Notes: generated by a model not told the origin, from the letters alone. DNA of 64,000 nucleotides from Pantoea sp. SOD02 (GCF_024707505.1 NZ_CP102604.1:496001-560000), one strand, 5' to 3'. Positions 9,485-20,710 are shown, counted from the first letter of the stretch. A program made the numbers and translations.

Positions 9485-10786
9485 CTACAGAATCAGGCTG
9501 CCAAACAGGAAGCCGAACGCCACCGAGAAGGCAATCGCCAACACGCCGGGAATAATAAAGGAGTGGTTAAACACAAATTTGCCGATACGGGTTGAACCGG
9601 TGTCATCCATTTCGACGGCGGCCAGCAGCGTAGGATAGGTCGGCAGCACGAACAGCGCGGAAACCGCTGCAAAGGAGGCGACGGCGGCCAGCGGCGAGAC
9701 GCCCAGCATCAACGCGGCAGGCATTAACGCTTTGGTGGTGGCGGCCTGCGAATAGAGCAGCGTGGCGGCGAAGAACAGCACCAGCGCCAGCATCCACGGA
9801 TAACCTTGCAGCATGTCGCCGGCTAACGCCTGGATATCGTTAAGGTGCGCTTTGACAAAGGTATCGCCCAGCCACGCCACGCCCATCACGCAGATACAGG
9901 CGCTCATGCCTGATTTAAAAGTGCTGGCGCTGAGGATTTCACCGGTATCGACTTTGCAGGTCAGGCAAATCAGCGTGGCAACGGTCAACATAAACACCAC
10001 AATGGCTTCGTTGCGCGGCAGCACTGGATTGGTGATGAGGCCAACGCTGTCGCTAATTGCGGTGGCGTAGAGCACCACGGCGGCGATGCCGATCAGGAAC
10101 AGGAAGACAGCACGCTTCGCGCCTGGTTTGATGTCATAAACCTGCTCACCGCGCAGTTTCACTTCTCCTTTTGCCAGGCGCGCCTGGTAAACCTCATCAT
10201 CCTTAAGTTCTTTGCCGAGGAAACTAGTGATGATGGCGGCGCAGAAGATTGCTGCCATGGTAGAGGGAATCGCAACGCCCAACAGCGCCAGATAACTTAC
10301 GCCGCGCGGTTCAAGAATGGAGGCGAAAAACACCACCGCCGCAGAAAGCGGCGACGCGGTGATGGCAATCTGCGAGGCGACAACCGCAATCGACAGCGGA
10401 CGAGAAGGGCGTACGCCTTGCTCTTTCGCCACTTCAGCAATCACCGGCAAGGTGGAGAACGCGGTGTGGCCGGTACCGGCCAGCAGCGTCATGACATAGG
10501 TGACCAGCGGCGCAAGGAAGGTGACATAGCGCGGATGACGGCGCAGCAGGCGTTCGGCCAATCCCACCAGATAGTCTAGACCGCCAGCAATCTGCATCGC
10601 GGCAATCGCGGCAATCACCGCCATGATAATTTCGATCACATCGAAGGGAATCGCGCCGGGCTTTAAGCCGCAAATCAGCGTCAACGCCAGCACACCTAAA
10701 CCGCCCGCGAAACCGATGCCGATGCCGCCAAGACGCGCACCGAGCCAGATCGCCAGCAGGACAATAACTAACTCCACTACTACCAT
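9485..10786 (-). CDS. dcuA: Anaerobic C4-dicarboxylate transporter DcuA
   Basis: 433 residues, the usual Dcu length, with about ten membrane segments. Family motifs include [17 protein letters not shown] near the N-terminus, [21 protein letters not shown], and [18 protein letters not shown]. It exchanges aspartate, fumarate and succinate across the inner membrane. It lies downstream of aspA on the same strand, separated by a hairpin terminator at 10849-10882 that probably allows partial read-through. AspA plus DcuA together import aspartate and export fumarate or succinate. The frdABCD genes, which would complete fumarate respiration in E. coli, are missing from their usual place in this window. 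Confidence 0.95.
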   Translation of the reverse strand: MVVVELVIVLLAIWLGARLGGIGIGFAGGLGVLALTLICGLKPGAIPFDVIEIIMAVIAAIAAMQIAGGLDYLVGLAERLLRRHPRYVTFLAPLVTYVMTLLAGTGHTAFSTLPVIAEVAKEQGVRPSRPLSIAVVASQIAITASPLSAAVVFFASILEPRGVSYLALLGVAIPSTMAAIFCAAIITSFLGKELKDDEVYQARLAKGEVKLRGEQVYDIKPGAKRAVFLFLIGIAAVVLYATAISDSVGLITNPVLPRNEAIVVFMLTVATLICLTCKVDTGEILSASTFKSGMSACICVMGVAWLGDTFVKAHLNDIQALAGDMLQGYPWMLALVLFFAATLLYSQAATTKALMPAALMLGVSPLAAVASFAAVSALFVLPTYPTLLAAVEMDDTGSTRIGKFVFNHSFIIPGVLAIAFSVAFGFLFGSLIL

Positions 10787-10845
10787 TCGTTCCGCTCCCT
10801 GAGCCGTGGATCAATTTCGACTCTTAAAGTTGTAGCCGCCAAAAT

Positions 10846-10882
10846 GAAAAAAGCACGCCGCATTGTATACGGGCGTGCTTTT
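10846..10882 (-). terminator. Terminator between aspA and dcuA
   Basis: Stem AAAAGCACGCC (10849-10859) pairs with GGCGTGCTTTT (10872-10882) around a 12-base loop. On the minus strand the stem runs into a T-rich tract, so it should attenuate transcription from aspA into dcuA. Confidence 0.8.
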
Positions 10883-10903
10883 GGCAACTTGATCCGGAAC
10901 GGA

Positions 10904-12340
10904 TTACTGTTCGTTTTCGTCGGTGTAGCGTTTGGCTTTATATACCGGATGCATCAGGTTCTGAATGGAGAAAATATCGTCCAGTTCGGTTTCCGTCAGC
11001 AGGCCGCGCTCCAGCACCACTTCACGTACGCTCTTGCCGGTTTCGGCACAAATCTTACCGACGATGTCGCCGTTGTGATGGCCGATGTACGGGTTGAGGT
11101 AAGTGACGATACCAATCGAGTTGAACACGTAAGCTTCACACACCGCTTTGTTAGCGGTGATGCCGTTAACGCATTTTTCCAGCAGGTTGAAGCAGGCGTT
11201 CGTCAGGATGCTGATCGATTCGAACAACGCCTGGCCAATTACCGGCTCCATCACGTTGAGCTGCAGCTGACCGGCTTCAGAGGCCATGGTGACGGTGATG
11301 TCATTGCCGATCACTTTGAAGCACACCTGATTCACCACTTCTGGCACCACCGGATTCACTTTGGCCGGCATGATTGATGAACCGGCCTGCAGTTCTGGCA
11401 GGTTAATCTCATTCAGGCCGGCGCGCGGACCGGAAGAGAGCAGGCGCAGGTCATTACAGATTTTCGACAGTTTCACCGCCAGACGTTTCAGCGCCGAATG
11501 CACCATCACGTATGCGCCGCAGTCGGACGTGGCTTCAATCAGATCTTCTGCAGGAACCACCGGCAGATTACTCACTTCCGCCAGACGCTGCACCGCCAGC
11601 TGCTGGTAGCCATCAGGCGTGTTGAGACGGGTACCGATGGCGGTAGCGCCAAGGTTCACTTCCAGCAGCAGTTCAGCGGTACGCAGAATGCTGCGGGTCT
11701 CTTCATTCAGCAGCACGTTAAACGCGTGGAACTCCTGGCCGAGCGTCATCGGCACCGCATCCTGCAGCTGGGTACGGCCCATTTTCAGGATGTTTTCGAA
11801 CTCAACCGCTTTGCGCTGGAAACCTTCGCTTAACTGGTTGATGCCGTCGAGCAGTTTCAGGATCGAAGCGTACACCGCGATACGGAAACCGGTTGGATAA
11901 GCGTCGTTGGTGGACTGACACTTGTTCACGTGATCGTTGGGATTGAGGTACTGATATTCACCTTTCTGATGGCCCATCAGCTCCAGACCGATGTTGGCCA
12001 GCACTTCATTGGTGTTCATGTTGACCGAGGTGCCCGCGCCGCCCTGATAGACGTCAACCGGGAACTGATCCATGCATTTACCGTTATTCAGCACTTCATC
12101 ACAGGCCTGAATAATGGTGTTGGCGATATTACGGGGAATGGTCTGCAACTCTTTGTTGGCGAGCGCGGCTGCTTTCTTCACCATCACCATACCGCGGACA
12201 AACTCCGGTATGTCGCTGATTTTACTATTACTAATATAGAAGTTTTCAATCGCACGCAGAGTATGAACACCGTAGTAAGCGTCTGCCGGAACTTCGCGCA
12301 TGCCTAACAGGTCTTCTTCGATACGAATGTTGTTCGCCAT
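10904..12340 (-). CDS. aspA: Aspartate ammonia-lyase AspA
   Basis: 478 residues, the same as E. coli AspA. It carries the fumarase/aspartase signature [11 protein letters not shown] with the catalytic serine loop, plus the substrate-site segments [14 protein letters not shown] and [18 protein letters not shown]. The enzyme deaminates L-aspartate to fumarate and ammonia as a cytoplasmic tetramer. Start ATG 12340 is preceded by AAGAAGGTAATC. It is the first gene of an aspA-dcuA unit and is divergent from fxsA. Confidence 0.97.
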   Translation of the reverse strand: MANNIRIEEDLLGMREVPADAYYGVHTLRAIENFYISNSKISDIPEFVRGMVMVKKAAALANKELQTIPRNIANTIIQACDEVLNNGKCMDQFPVDVYQGGAGTSVNMNTNEVLANIGLELMGHQKGEYQYLNPNDHVNKCQSTNDAYPTGFRIAVYASILKLLDGINQLSEGFQRKAVEFENILKMGRTQLQDAVPMTLGQEFHAFNVLLNEETRSILRTAELLLEVNLGATAIGTRLNTPDGYQQLAVQRLAEVSNLPVVPAEDLIEATSDCGAYVMVHSALKRLAVKLSKICNDLRLLSSGPRAGLNEINLPELQAGSSIMPAKVNPVVPEVVNQVCFKVIGNDITVTMASEAGQLQLNVMEPVIGQALFESISILTNACFNLLEKCVNGITANKAVCEAYVFNSIGIVTYLNPYIGHHNGDIVGKICAETGKSVREVVLERGLLTETELDDIFSIQNLMHPVYKAKRYTDENEQ

Positions 12341-12715
12341 GATTACCTTCTTATTATTGCTGCCTGGTTACTGCCGGGCGTCCGGATGGACGGGCGGAAA
12401 TTAACGCGCAGGTGAAGCGATTATATTGTCGTGGAATGTCAGCGCCGACATATTATCCATCTTCGCGCTGACGGGCACGATCATATTCTGATGTTACAGA
12501 ATTGTTTGTGCACAGATCACTTTACGGGCTTTTACAGGCCCAGCGGTAATAACGATATGTGATGTACTTCGCAATTTTAAGTCAGTGGGAAAAAAATGGC
12601 AGGATCGGTTGAAAATGCCGGTGCAAATGCCCATCTCTATCAATACGGTCCTACAGACCATCCCTTTCTGCTGCCTGGCAATTTGCGGGGTAGCTCCAAC
12701 TCACAGGAGAATTCG
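12341..12715. other. aspA/fxsA divergent intergenic region
   Basis: 375 bases with no convincing gene. It must hold the aspA promoter (leftward) and the fxsA promoter (rightward). Between 12596 and 12715 the fxsA frame is open upstream, but those 40 residues (MAGSVENAGANAH...) have no counterpart in FxsA and are treated as untranslated. I could not place a clear CRP or FNR site: TGTGC and TCACT near 12509-12523 are one base too close together. Confidence 0.6.
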
Positions 12716-13168
12716 GTGCGCTGGTTACCGTTAGTGATTTTTTTTGTTTTGGCCTGGATTGAGATCTCAATCTTCATTCAGGTCGCGCATGCGCTGGGCG
12801 TGCTGCTCACCATGCTGCTGGTGATCTTCACCTCGTGTATTGGTGTGTCGCTGGTGAAAAATCAGGGCATGAAGAACTTCCGGCTGATGCAGGAGAAGCT
12901 GGCGCGTAACGAAAGCCCGGCGGCTGAGATGACCAAAAGCGTTTCGCTGATCATCTCCGGCTTCCTGCTGCTGTTGCCCGGTTTCTTCACCGACTTCCTC
13001 GGTTTACTGCTGCTGTTGCCGCCGGTGCAGAAGCATCTGACCTTGAAGCTGATGCCGCATCTGCGCATGTGGCGTGGACCGGGCGCCGGTCCGGATGCCG
13101 GTTTCACCGTGGACGGTGAATACGAGCGTAAAGATCAGGACCGAATTGGTCACGATAAGGACCAATAA
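12716..13168 (+). CDS. fxsA: Inner-membrane protein FxsA
   Basis: 150 residues from GTG 12716, chosen because it has an AGGAGA site five bases upstream and because VRWLPLVIFFVLAWIEISIF aligns with the start of E. coli FxsA. Several membrane segments follow, with the conserved core VKNQGMKNFRLMQEKLA and LLLLPGFFTDFLGLLLLLPP. The charged tail contains VDGEYERKDQD, also family-typical. E. coli FxsA suppresses F-plasmid exclusion of phage T7 by sequestering PifA when overexpressed; its housekeeping role is unknown. A terminator follows and then the heat-shock groSL operon. Confidence 0.92.
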   Translation: MRWLPLVIFFVLAWIEISIFIQVAHALGVLLTMLLVIFTSCIGVSLVKNQGMKNFRLMQEKLARNESPAAEMTKSVSLIISGFLLLLPGFFTDFLGLLLLLPPVQKHLTLKLMPHLRMWRGPGAGPDAGFTVDGEYERKDQDRIGHDKDQ

Positions 13169-13175
13169 ATTCATC

Positions 13176-13199
13176 AAGGCGGCGCAAGCCGCCTTTTTG
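13176..13199 (+). terminator. fxsA terminator
   Basis: AAGGCGGC-GCAA-GCCGCCTTTTT, an 8-base GC stem with a tetraloop and T-run, 7 bases after the fxsA stop. Confidence 0.88.
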
Positions 13200-13250
13200 C
13201 TGCATTTTTCGCCATCTGTTGCAGAAACGAAAATATTTATATTTTTTGCC

Positions 13251-13276
13251 CTTGAAAGCCCACTTATTGCCCCTAT
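13251..13276 (+). promoter_or_regulatory. Sigma-32 heat-shock promoter of groSL
   Basis: CTTGAAA (13251-13257) is followed after 12 bases by CCCCTAT (13270-13276), close to the sigma-32 consensus CTTGAAA and CCCCAT. The position, about 85 bases before groS, corresponds to the E. coli groE promoter. Confidence 0.8.
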
Positions 13277-13361
13277 CTCTTCCAGCACGAGGCCGGAAGC
13301 CATGCAGTCCGGTTCAACCCCAAAAAATGAATGATTGGACTTCTCAAAGGAGAGCTATCAA

Positions 13362-13655
13362 ATGAAAATTCGTCCATTGCACGATCGCGTCATCGTCAAG
13401 CGTAAAGAAGTTGAAGCTAAATCAGCGGGCGGCATCGTGCTGACCGGTTCAGCTGCCGGTAAATCTACCCGCGGTGAAGTCCTGGCTGTTGGCAAAGGCC
13501 GCATCCTGGAAAACGGTGAAGTTAAGCCACTGGACGTAAAAGTGGGTGATCTGGTGATTTTCAGCGAAGGCTACGGTGCTAAAACCGAGAAAATCGACAA
13601 CGAAGAAGTTCTGATCATCTCCGAAAGCGACATCCTTGCAGTAGTTGAAGCGTAA
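13362..13655 (+). CDS. groS: Co-chaperonin GroES
   Basis: 97 residues from ATG 13362, with AAAGGAGAG 9 bases upstream; an in-frame ATG at 13335 would add nine non-conserved residues. The family core is complete: [14 protein letters not shown], the mobile loop [20 protein letters not shown], and the roof and C-terminal segments. It forms the heptameric lid on GroEL. The first gene of groSL, with groL starting 46 bases downstream. The sigma-32 site upstream places it under heat-shock control. Confidence 0.98.
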   Translation: MKIRPLHDRVIVKRKEVEAKSAGGIVLTGSAAGKSTRGEVLAVGKGRILENGEVKPLDVKVGDLVIFSEGYGAKTEKIDNEEVLIISESDILAVVEA

Positions 13656-13689
13656 TTTACGCGTAATTCACTGAACGAAACGAATTTAA

Positions 13690-15354
<1,665 letters not shown>

Positions 15355-15381
15355 TTGCCCCTGACTGCTTAAGTCATCTGG

Positions 15382-15415
15382 AAAACCCCCGATCGGAAAC
15401 GGTCGGGGGTTTTTC
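15382..15415 (+). terminator. groSL terminator
   Basis: Stem AACCCCCGATC pairs with GGTCGGGGGTT (one G-T) around GGAAAC, followed by a T-run at 15410-15418, 30 bases after the groL stop. Confidence 0.92.
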
Positions 15416-15551
15416 TTTTGCTGGGGAACAAGGTATAAGTAAGGGCGCAATACTTCGGCTTTACGGGTTTAGGGCAATGAATGTTCAGAAAAAAAGTGCG
15501 CTTTTCTGCTACGCTGCCGCCCGACACTGATGATAATAAATGGGGATTACA

Positions 15552-15899
15552 ATGCGGATTAACCTCTTGCTCGGTCTGGCAGTCGGAACTTTACTGCTGG
15601 CGGGCTGTAGCAGCTCCAATCAACTGAGTGCTGGCGGCGAACGTGTGACCTTCGTCGACCAACAACCCGCGAGTCAATGTCAGCTGCTGGGAACGCTTAC
15701 CGGCTCCCAGAGCAACTGGCTGAGCGGTTCAGGCGGTGAAGGCAGTTCACTGCGTGGCGCAGCTAACGACCTGCGTAACCGCGCGGCTGAAATGGGCGGC
15801 AACGTGATTTATGGTGCCACCAGCCCGACGCAGAATTTGCTGTCAGCTTTCGCGCCGCTCGATAGCAAAATGACCGGCCAGGTGTATAAGTGCCCATAA
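15552..15899 (+). CDS. yjeI: DUF4156 lipoprotein YjeI
   Basis: 115 residues from ATG 15552, which has GGGGA seven bases before it. A lipoprotein signal ends at LLAGC, so Cys18 or nearby is lipidated. The mature part contains GERVTFVDQQPASQCQLLG, LRNRAAEMGGNVIYG and a terminal YKCP, all typical of the DUF4156/YjeI family. Its position between groL and epmB is as in E. coli. The function is not known. Two cysteines of the mature part could form a disulfide. Confidence 0.9.
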   Translation: MRINLLLGLAVGTLLLAGCSSSNQLSAGGERVTFVDQQPASQCQLLGTLTGSQSNWLSGSGGEGSSLRGAANDLRNRAAEMGGNVIYGATSPTQNLLSAFAPLDSKMTGQVYKCP

Positions 15900-15910
15900 G
15901 TTGCAGTCGT

Positions 15911-15938
15911 AAAAAAAGCCGCTGATGCGGCTTTTTTT
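15911..15938. terminator. Bidirectional terminator between yjeI and epmB
   Basis: AAAAAAAGCCGC-TGAT-GCGGCTTTTTTT serves both convergent genes. The stop codon of epmB (15937-15939) lies inside the T-run. Confidence 0.9.
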
Positions 15939-16965
15939 ATTCCTGACGCAGCTGTAAATCCAGCGGCGTTTTGCTTGGCTCGCCGCCAATCTCGCGCGCC
16001 AGTTTTGGCACCATATAACCGGACACCATCGCCAGCAGCTGGCGCACTAGCACGCGCGCTTCTTTATCGGAAACAAAGAAGTGCGCCGCGCCTTGCACCT
16101 TATCCAGCACGTGCAGGTAGTAGGGCAGAATGCCGGCATCAAACAGCGCATTACTGAGATCCGCCAGCGTCTGCGCATCATCATTCACATCACGCAGCAA
16201 CACGCTCTGATTAAGCAGCGTAACGCCCGCACGCTTCAGCATCTGCATGCCGTAACGCAGCTCATCATCAATTTCCTGCGCGTGGTTGATATGGCTCACC
16301 ATCAACACCTGCAGACGCGTGTCGGCCAGAATCTGACACAAGCCTTCAGTGATGCGCGCCGGGATCACCACCGGCAAGCGGGTGTGAATACGCAGGCGTT
16401 TGAGGTGCGGGATTTTTTCCAGCGCGTCCACCAGCCATGCCAGCTCATGATCTTTCGCCATCAGCGGATCGCCGCCGGAGAAGATAATCTCATCCAGTTC
16501 CGGATGCGTGGCGATGTAATCAATCGCCGCTTGCCAGTTGCGCTTGTTGCCCTGGTTATCCTGATAGGGAAAATGACGGCGGAAACAGTAGCGGCAGTTG
16601 ACCGCACAGCCGCCTTTTACCAGCAGCAGCGCACGGTTTCTATACTTATGCAGTAAACCCGGCACCACGCTGCTTTGTTCATCCAGCGGATCGGTGCTAT
16701 AACCTGGCGCATCAATAAATTCCTGACGGCTGGTGAGCACTTGTAGCAGCAGCGGGTCCGTTGCATCGCCTTTTTTCATGCGTGCGATGAAGGCGCGCGG
16801 TACGCGCAGGGCGAAAAGCTTGCGTGCATCAGCGCCTGCAGCCAGATCAGCATGCTGATCAAGAGATAAAAGTTGCAGTAATTCAGCAGGTTCGGTGACA
16901 ACATCAGCTAGTTGCTGCAACCAATCTTCTCTGACGGGGGGATTTAGGGTTACAATGTGTGCCAT
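15937..16965 (-). CDS. epmB: EF-P (R)-beta-lysine synthase EpmB (lysine 2,3-aminomutase family)
   Basis: 342 residues, the same length as E. coli EpmB. The radical-SAM cluster motif [11 protein letters not shown] (CxxxCxxC) and the following [10 protein letters not shown] are clear, and a lysine-aminomutase C-terminal PLP region follows. It converts L-lysine to (R)-beta-lysine, which EpmA attaches to EF-P. The target gene efp is divergently transcribed 42 bases away, and epmA lies about 1.5 kb downstream, so the complete first two steps of EF-P modification are encoded in this window. Confidence 0.96.
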   Translation of the reverse strand: MAHIVTLNPPVREDWLQQLADVVTEPAELLQLLSLDQHADLAAGADARKLFALRVPRAFIARMKKGDATDPLLLQVLTSRQEFIDAPGYSTDPLDEQSSVVPGLLHKYRNRALLLVKGGCAVNCRYCFRRHFPYQDNQGNKRNWQAAIDYIATHPELDEIIFSGGDPLMAKDHELAWLVDALEKIPHLKRLRIHTRLPVVIPARITEGLCQILADTRLQVLMVSHINHAQEIDDELRYGMQMLKRAGVTLLNQSVLLRDVNDDAQTLADLSNALFDAGILPYYLHVLDKVQGAAHFFVSDKEARVLVRQLLAMVSGYMVPKLAREIGGEPSKTPLDLQLRQE

Positions 16966-17007
16966 TTTTTTGGCTATTTACCAGTTCAATATTTACAGAG
17001 GGCCTTT

Positions 17008-17574
17008 ATGGCGACTTATCTTAGCAACGATTTCCGTCCCGGTCTTAAAATCATGTTCGAAGGCGAGCCATATGCCATCGAAGCCAGTGAGTTCGTTAAG
17101 CCGGGTAAAGGCCAGGCATTTGCGCGCGTAAAAATGCGTCGTCTGCTGACCGGTTCTCGCGTTGAGAAGACCTTCAAATCTACTGACTCTGCCGAAGGCG
17201 CAGACGTTCGTGATATGACGCTGCAATACTCTTACAACGACGGCGACTTCTTCTACTTCATGCACCCGGAATCTTTCGAGCAGTATCAGATCGAATCTAA
17301 AGTGCTGGATGACGTGACCAAGTGGCTGCAGGACAATGCAGATTGTATCGTTACCCTGTGGAACGATAAAGCGATCGCTGTTCAGCCACCGAACTTCATC
17401 GAAGCTGAAGTTATCGAAACCGATCCAGGCCTGAAGGGTGATACCGCAGGTACTGGCGGTAAGCCAGCTACGCTGTCGACTGGCGCGGTAATCAAAGTGC
17501 CACTGTTCGTACAGATTGGCGAAGTGGTAAAAGTGGATACCCGCTCTGGCGAATACGTTTCTCGCGTAAAATAA
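17008..17574 (+). CDS. efp: Translation elongation factor P
   Basis: 188 residues from ATG 17008; a longer frame from 16957 would add 17 residues absent from EF-P. The modification loop [15 protein letters not shown] places the modifiable lysine at Lys34. Three beta-barrel domains are visible, ending [12 protein letters not shown] rescues ribosomes stalled at polyproline. It is divergent from epmB across a 42-base region that must hold both promoters. Confidence 0.98.
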   Translation: MATYLSNDFRPGLKIMFEGEPYAIEASEFVKPGKGQAFARVKMRRLLTGSRVEKTFKSTDSAEGADVRDMTLQYSYNDGDFFYFMHPESFEQYQIESKVLDDVTKWLQDNADCIVTLWNDKAIAVQPPNFIEAEVIETDPGLKGDTAGTGGKPATLSTGAVIKVPLFVQIGEVVKVDTRSGEYVSRVK

Positions 17575-17585
17575 TCGTCAAATCA

Positions 17586-17610
17586 GGCGCATCATCGATG
17601 CGCCTTTTTT
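17586..17610 (+). terminator. efp terminator
   Basis: GGCGCATC-ATC-GATGCGCC followed by six T, 12 bases after the efp stop. Confidence 0.92.
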
Positions 17611-17719
17611 CTCTCTGTGTGTTTCCCTTCTCTTTTTTCATCCGCCCAATCCGCAGTTTTACAGATCAAGACTATGCTTTAAGAGCTGTACTTTTACTGC
17701 AACCAAAAAGGATATGGCT

Positions 17720-17854
17720 ATGTTAAAGAAAAGTATTGTCGCGATTTTTTCCGTGCTGGTGCTCTCATCCGTTCTGACCGCTTGTAACACCACGCGTGGT
17801 GTTGGCGAAGATGTTCAGGCGGGCGGCAAAGCGATTCAGCGCAGCGCACAGTAA
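17720..17854 (+). CDS. ecnB: Entericidin-family small lipoprotein (EcnB-like)
   Basis: 44 residues ([18 protein letters not shown]...). The signal ends with the lipobox LTAC, followed by [17 protein letters not shown], which is the entericidin signature. The first ATG at 17714 is only one base from the AAGGA site, so the second ATG at 17720 (7 bases spacing) is preferred. It is a short outer-membrane lipoprotein. In E. coli EcnB is a bacteriolytic entericidin paired with its antidote EcnA; no ecnA precedes it here, because the 109 bases between the efp terminator and this gene hold no frame. Position between efp and blc is as in E. coli. Confidence 0.9.
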   Translation: MLKKSIVAIFSVLVLSSVLTACNTTRGVGEDVQAGGKAIQRSAQ

Positions 17855-17860
17855 GATATT

Positions 17861-17887
17861 CCGGTGTGAAAGCGACTTTCGCACCGG
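17861..17887. terminator. Shared terminator between ecnB and blc
   Basis: CCGGTGTGAAAG-CGA-CTTTCGCACCGG is a 12-base stem with one T-C mismatch, located between two convergent genes and followed by a pyrimidine-rich tract. Confidence 0.75.
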
Positions 17888-17893
17888 TTCTCT

Positions 17894-18418
17894 CTATTTC
17901 TGCTCCACCCAAATCAGTTCATCCACCGGGAATCCGGCACTTCTGGCCTGTTCAACCAAACGTTGTTTAACGCTTTCATCCAGTTGCGGCGTACGCGACA
18001 GAATCCACAAGTAGCTACGATTCGGCCCGCACACCAGCGCATAGCGATAGTCAGGATCCAAGGCAATCACGTTGTAACCGCCATAGAACGGGCCAAAGAA
18101 TGACACTTTAAGCGAGGCGCGCTGTTTATCGCCGGTGAAGTAGGCTTTGCCCACGCTCTCCTGCCAGCGCTGTTTCTGCTGATTGTAGCCACGATTGATC
18201 ACCTTTAAGCCGCCATCGTCGCGCGGACTATAATTGGCAGTAACCTGTTGTAATCCGCGCTCAAAGCGGTGATCGAGGCGGGCGATCTCATACCATTGGC
18301 CGAGATAGCGCTGACTGTCGAAACCTTCTACCACCGTGACGCCTTTGGGCGGCGCGGTTGAGCAGGCAACCGACAGAAAGGCGCTCAGGCTGGCGAGCAG
18401 GGTTTTCCATGGGGACAT
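17894..18418 (-). CDS. blc: Outer-membrane lipocalin Blc
   Basis: 174 residues with a lipoprotein signal ending LSVAC (Cys19). The lipocalin fold is marked by the first motif YLGQWYEIARLDHRFERG and by GYNVIALDPDYRYALVCGPNRSYLWILSR. The family binds lipids such as lysophospholipids at the outer membrane and is typically RpoS-induced. In E. coli sugE precedes and ampC/frd follow; both are absent here, and the next gene is epmA, divergent across 136 bases. Confidence 0.95.
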   Translation of the reverse strand: MSPWKTLLASLSAFLSVACSTAPPKGVTVVEGFDSQRYLGQWYEIARLDHRFERGLQQVTANYSPRDDGGLKVINRGYNQQKQRWQESVGKAYFTGDKQRASLKVSFFGPFYGGYNVIALDPDYRYALVCGPNRSYLWILSRTPQLDESVKQRLVEQARSAGFPVDELIWVEQK

Positions 18419-18554
18419 TGTGGGATTCCTTTACGATTTTAATGGGTTAAGTATAGCTGCCCGATACCAAATTGCTGCCTGCGCCCGCTGTCGTTGTTTG
18501 CTATCGGCAATGCGGGTAGACTTCCACCCCTTATCTGTATGAGGAGTCATCAAC

Positions 18555-19532
18555 ATGAGCGAAACGGCAAGCTGGCAGCCGAGCGCATCCATTGCCAATT
18601 TGTTGAAACGCGCCGCTATCATCGCGGAAATACGTCGTTTCTTTGCCGATCGCGGCGTGCTGGAGGTCGATACCCCGGCGATGAGCCAGGCGACCATCAC
18701 TGACATCCATCTGGTACCGTTCCAGACGCGTTTTGTTGGGCCAGGCGCAGCCGAAGGGCGCGATTTGTGGCTGATGACCAGTCCGGAATATCACATGAAG
18801 CGCCTGCTGGCGGCCGGAAGCGGCCCGATTTACCAGATGGGCCGCAGCTTCCGTAACGAGGAAGCCGGACGTCACCACAATCCCGAGTTCACCATGCTGG
18901 AGTGGTATCGTCCGCACTACGATATGTACCGCCTGATGAATGAAGTGGACGATTTGATGCAGCAGGTGCTGGAGTGCGATAGCGCGGAATCGCTGTCGTA
19001 TCAGCAGGCATTTATCCGTCATCTGGAAGTGGATCCGCTGTCAGCCGATAAAGCGCAACTGCGCGAAGTGGCGGAGAAGCTGGGCGAGGGCGAGCTGGCG
19101 AATCGTGAAGAAGACCGCGATACGCTGCTGCAATTGCTGTTTATGCTGGGCGTTGAACCGAAGATTGGTAACGATAAGCCGTGCTTCGTCTACCACTTCC
19201 CTGCAACACAGGCTGCGCTGGCGGAGATCAGTACTGAAGATCACCGCGTCGCCGAGCGTTTCGAGGTCTATTACAAAGGGATTGAGCTGGCGAACGGTTT
19301 CCGTGAGTTAACCGATAGCCGTGAGCAGCGTCAGCGTTTTGAGCAGGACAATCGTCGTCGTGCTGCGCGTGGCCTGCCGCAACATCCTATCGATACCAAT
19401 CTGCTGGATGCGCTGGCGCATGGTATGCCTGCTTGTTCTGGCGTGGCGTTGGGCGTAGATCGTTTGATTATGCTGGCGCTGAAAGCCAGCTCGCTGAGCG
19501 AAGTGATCGCCTTTCCGGTCGATCGCAGCTAA
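18555..19532 (+). CDS. epmA: EF-P lysine ligase EpmA (GenX/PoxA)
   Basis: 325 residues, the same as E. coli EpmA: a class-II lysyl-tRNA synthetase catalytic core without the anticodon-binding domain. Motif 2 ([20 protein letters not shown]) and motif 3 ([14 protein letters not shown]) are intact. It attaches (R)-beta-lysine to Lys34 of EF-P. The start ATG 18555 is preceded by GAGGAG. The gene ends 23 bases before the convergent degS stop. In E. coli yjeM and mscM come next, so gene order changes at this point. Confidence 0.96.
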   Translation: MSETASWQPSASIANLLKRAAIIAEIRRFFADRGVLEVDTPAMSQATITDIHLVPFQTRFVGPGAAEGRDLWLMTSPEYHMKRLLAAGSGPIYQMGRSFRNEEAGRHHNPEFTMLEWYRPHYDMYRLMNEVDDLMQQVLECDSAESLSYQQAFIRHLEVDPLSADKAQLREVAEKLGEGELANREEDRDTLLQLLFMLGVEPKIGNDKPCFVYHFPATQAALAEISTEDHRVAERFEVYYKGIELANGFRELTDSREQRQRFEQDNRRRAARGLPQHPIDTNLLDALAHGMPACSGVALGVDRLIMLALKASSLSEVIAFPVDRS

Positions 19533-19555
19533 ATCATCAGGGCGCACAAGCGCCC

Positions 19556-20635
19556 TTATGGCGTGGTGGTGGCGGGCGCGGTCACTTCCGGGAATTCCTG
19601 AATCGTCACCGGCAAGGTCATTTTCTTTTCATTGCGCAAAATCTGCACGTCAATCACCGAACCCGGACGAATTTCTGCCACCTGATCCATGGTTTCCTGC
19701 GCTGAGAGCGCCGGTTTGCCATTCACTTCCAGCAGCACGTCATTAGCCTGAATGCCGGCGCTATCCGCGGGCCCGCCCGGCGTGACGTCGCTAACGATAA
19801 TGCCCTGTACGCGATCGAGATTATTGCCCTGGCCATGCAGCGGCGGCAGTTCGCGTCCTGTAATGCCGATATAGCCGCGAATCACCCGGCCATCACGAAT
19901 CAGCTTATCCATGATTTTGCTCGCCAGCGCGGTAGGAATGGCGAAACCAATCCCTTCCGGCGTTTCGCCATCGCTGCTTTTATCAAACGTCAGGGTATTA
20001 ATGCCCATCAGTTCGCCCAGCGAGTTAATCAATGCGCCGCCCGAGTTGCCCTGATTGATTGAGGCATCGGTCTGCAGGAAATTTTGTCGTCCGGATGAGC
20101 TCAGGCCCACGCGTCCGGTGGCGCTGATAATGCCTTGCGTCACGGTTTGGCCGAGGTTGTACGGGTTGCCGATCGCCATGACGACGTCGCCGATGTGCGC
20201 GATACGTTTGGCGTTGATGGGGATAACCGGCAAGTTGGAGGCGCTGATTTTCAACACTGCTAAATCGGTCATGGCATCGGAACCCACTAAGGTGGCTTCG
20301 AAGAAGCGTCCATCCTGCAGCGCGACGATGATCTGATCGGCGTTATTAATCACATGTTTATTCGTGAGGATGTAGCCTTTGCCGTTCATGATCACGCCGG
20401 AGCCGAGCGTGGTGATGCCGCGATTATTGTTACCGTGGGCGCTGCGGTTATAGACGTTGACGACTGCGGGCACGGCGCGTCGCACACCCTGATTAAAACT
20501 AACGGGTGCTTCATCGTCGCTATTGTCATGTTCAAAGGTGATGTTGCTGCCCATACGCAGCGCAGGGATCGCGACAAGCAGTAAGCCAGCCACGATCAGG
20601 CCCATCACCACAGAACGCAAAAGTTTAAGAAACAT
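19556..20635 (-). CDS. degS: Periplasmic site-1 protease DegS
   Basis: 359 residues: an N-terminal membrane anchor, a trypsin-like domain with the triad in NKHVI (His), TDLAVL (Asp) and GNSGGAL (Ser), and a single PDZ domain (GQGNNLDRVQGIIVSDV, then PADSAG). DegS senses misfolded outer-membrane proteins through PDZ binding of their C-termini and cleaves RseA to release sigma-E. It follows degQ on the same strand with 86 bases between them. In E. coli mdh and argR lie beyond degS; here epmA does. Confidence 0.95.
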   Translation of the reverse strand: MFLKLLRSVVMGLIVAGLLLVAIPALRMGSNITFEHDNSDDEAPVSFNQGVRRAVPAVVNVYNRSAHGNNNRGITTLGSGVIMNGKGYILTNKHVINNADQIIVALQDGRFFEATLVGSDAMTDLAVLKISASNLPVIPINAKRIAHIGDVVMAIGNPYNLGQTVTQGIISATGRVGLSSSGRQNFLQTDASINQGNSGGALINSLGELMGINTLTFDKSSDGETPEGIGFAIPTALASKIMDKLIRDGRVIRGYIGITGRELPPLHGQGNNLDRVQGIIVSDVTPGGPADSAGIQANDVLLEVNGKPALSAQETMDQVAEIRPGSVIDVQILRNEKKMTLPVTIQEFPEVTAPATTTP

Positions 20636-20684
20636 GGTGTTATTTCAAGCCAGGTGAGATCGCAGGGCAGAATAGCATGAGAAG

Positions 20685-20710
20685 GGCGGACAAACACCTG
20701 CTTGTCCGCC
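20685..20710 (-). terminator. Possible degQ terminator or attenuator
   Basis: A perfect 9-base stem GGCGGACAA/TTGTCCGCC lies between degQ and degS. The minus-strand side has only a weak pyrimidine tract (CCCTTCTC), so partial termination is more likely. Confidence 0.5.

Noticed and set aside
10844..11377. Long plus-strand frame opposite aspA (also similar frames opposite groL, gltB-like and entE)
   Set aside because: These are antisense shadows of strongly coding, codon-biased genes, with no family resemblance.
12505..12530. CRP site in the aspA/fxsA region
   Set aside because: Half-sites TGTGC and TCACT are spaced by five, not six, bases and are imperfect.
12596..12715. N-terminal 40-residue extension of FxsA
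   Set aside because: Not conserved; a GTG with a strong AGGAGA site at 12716 fits the family start.
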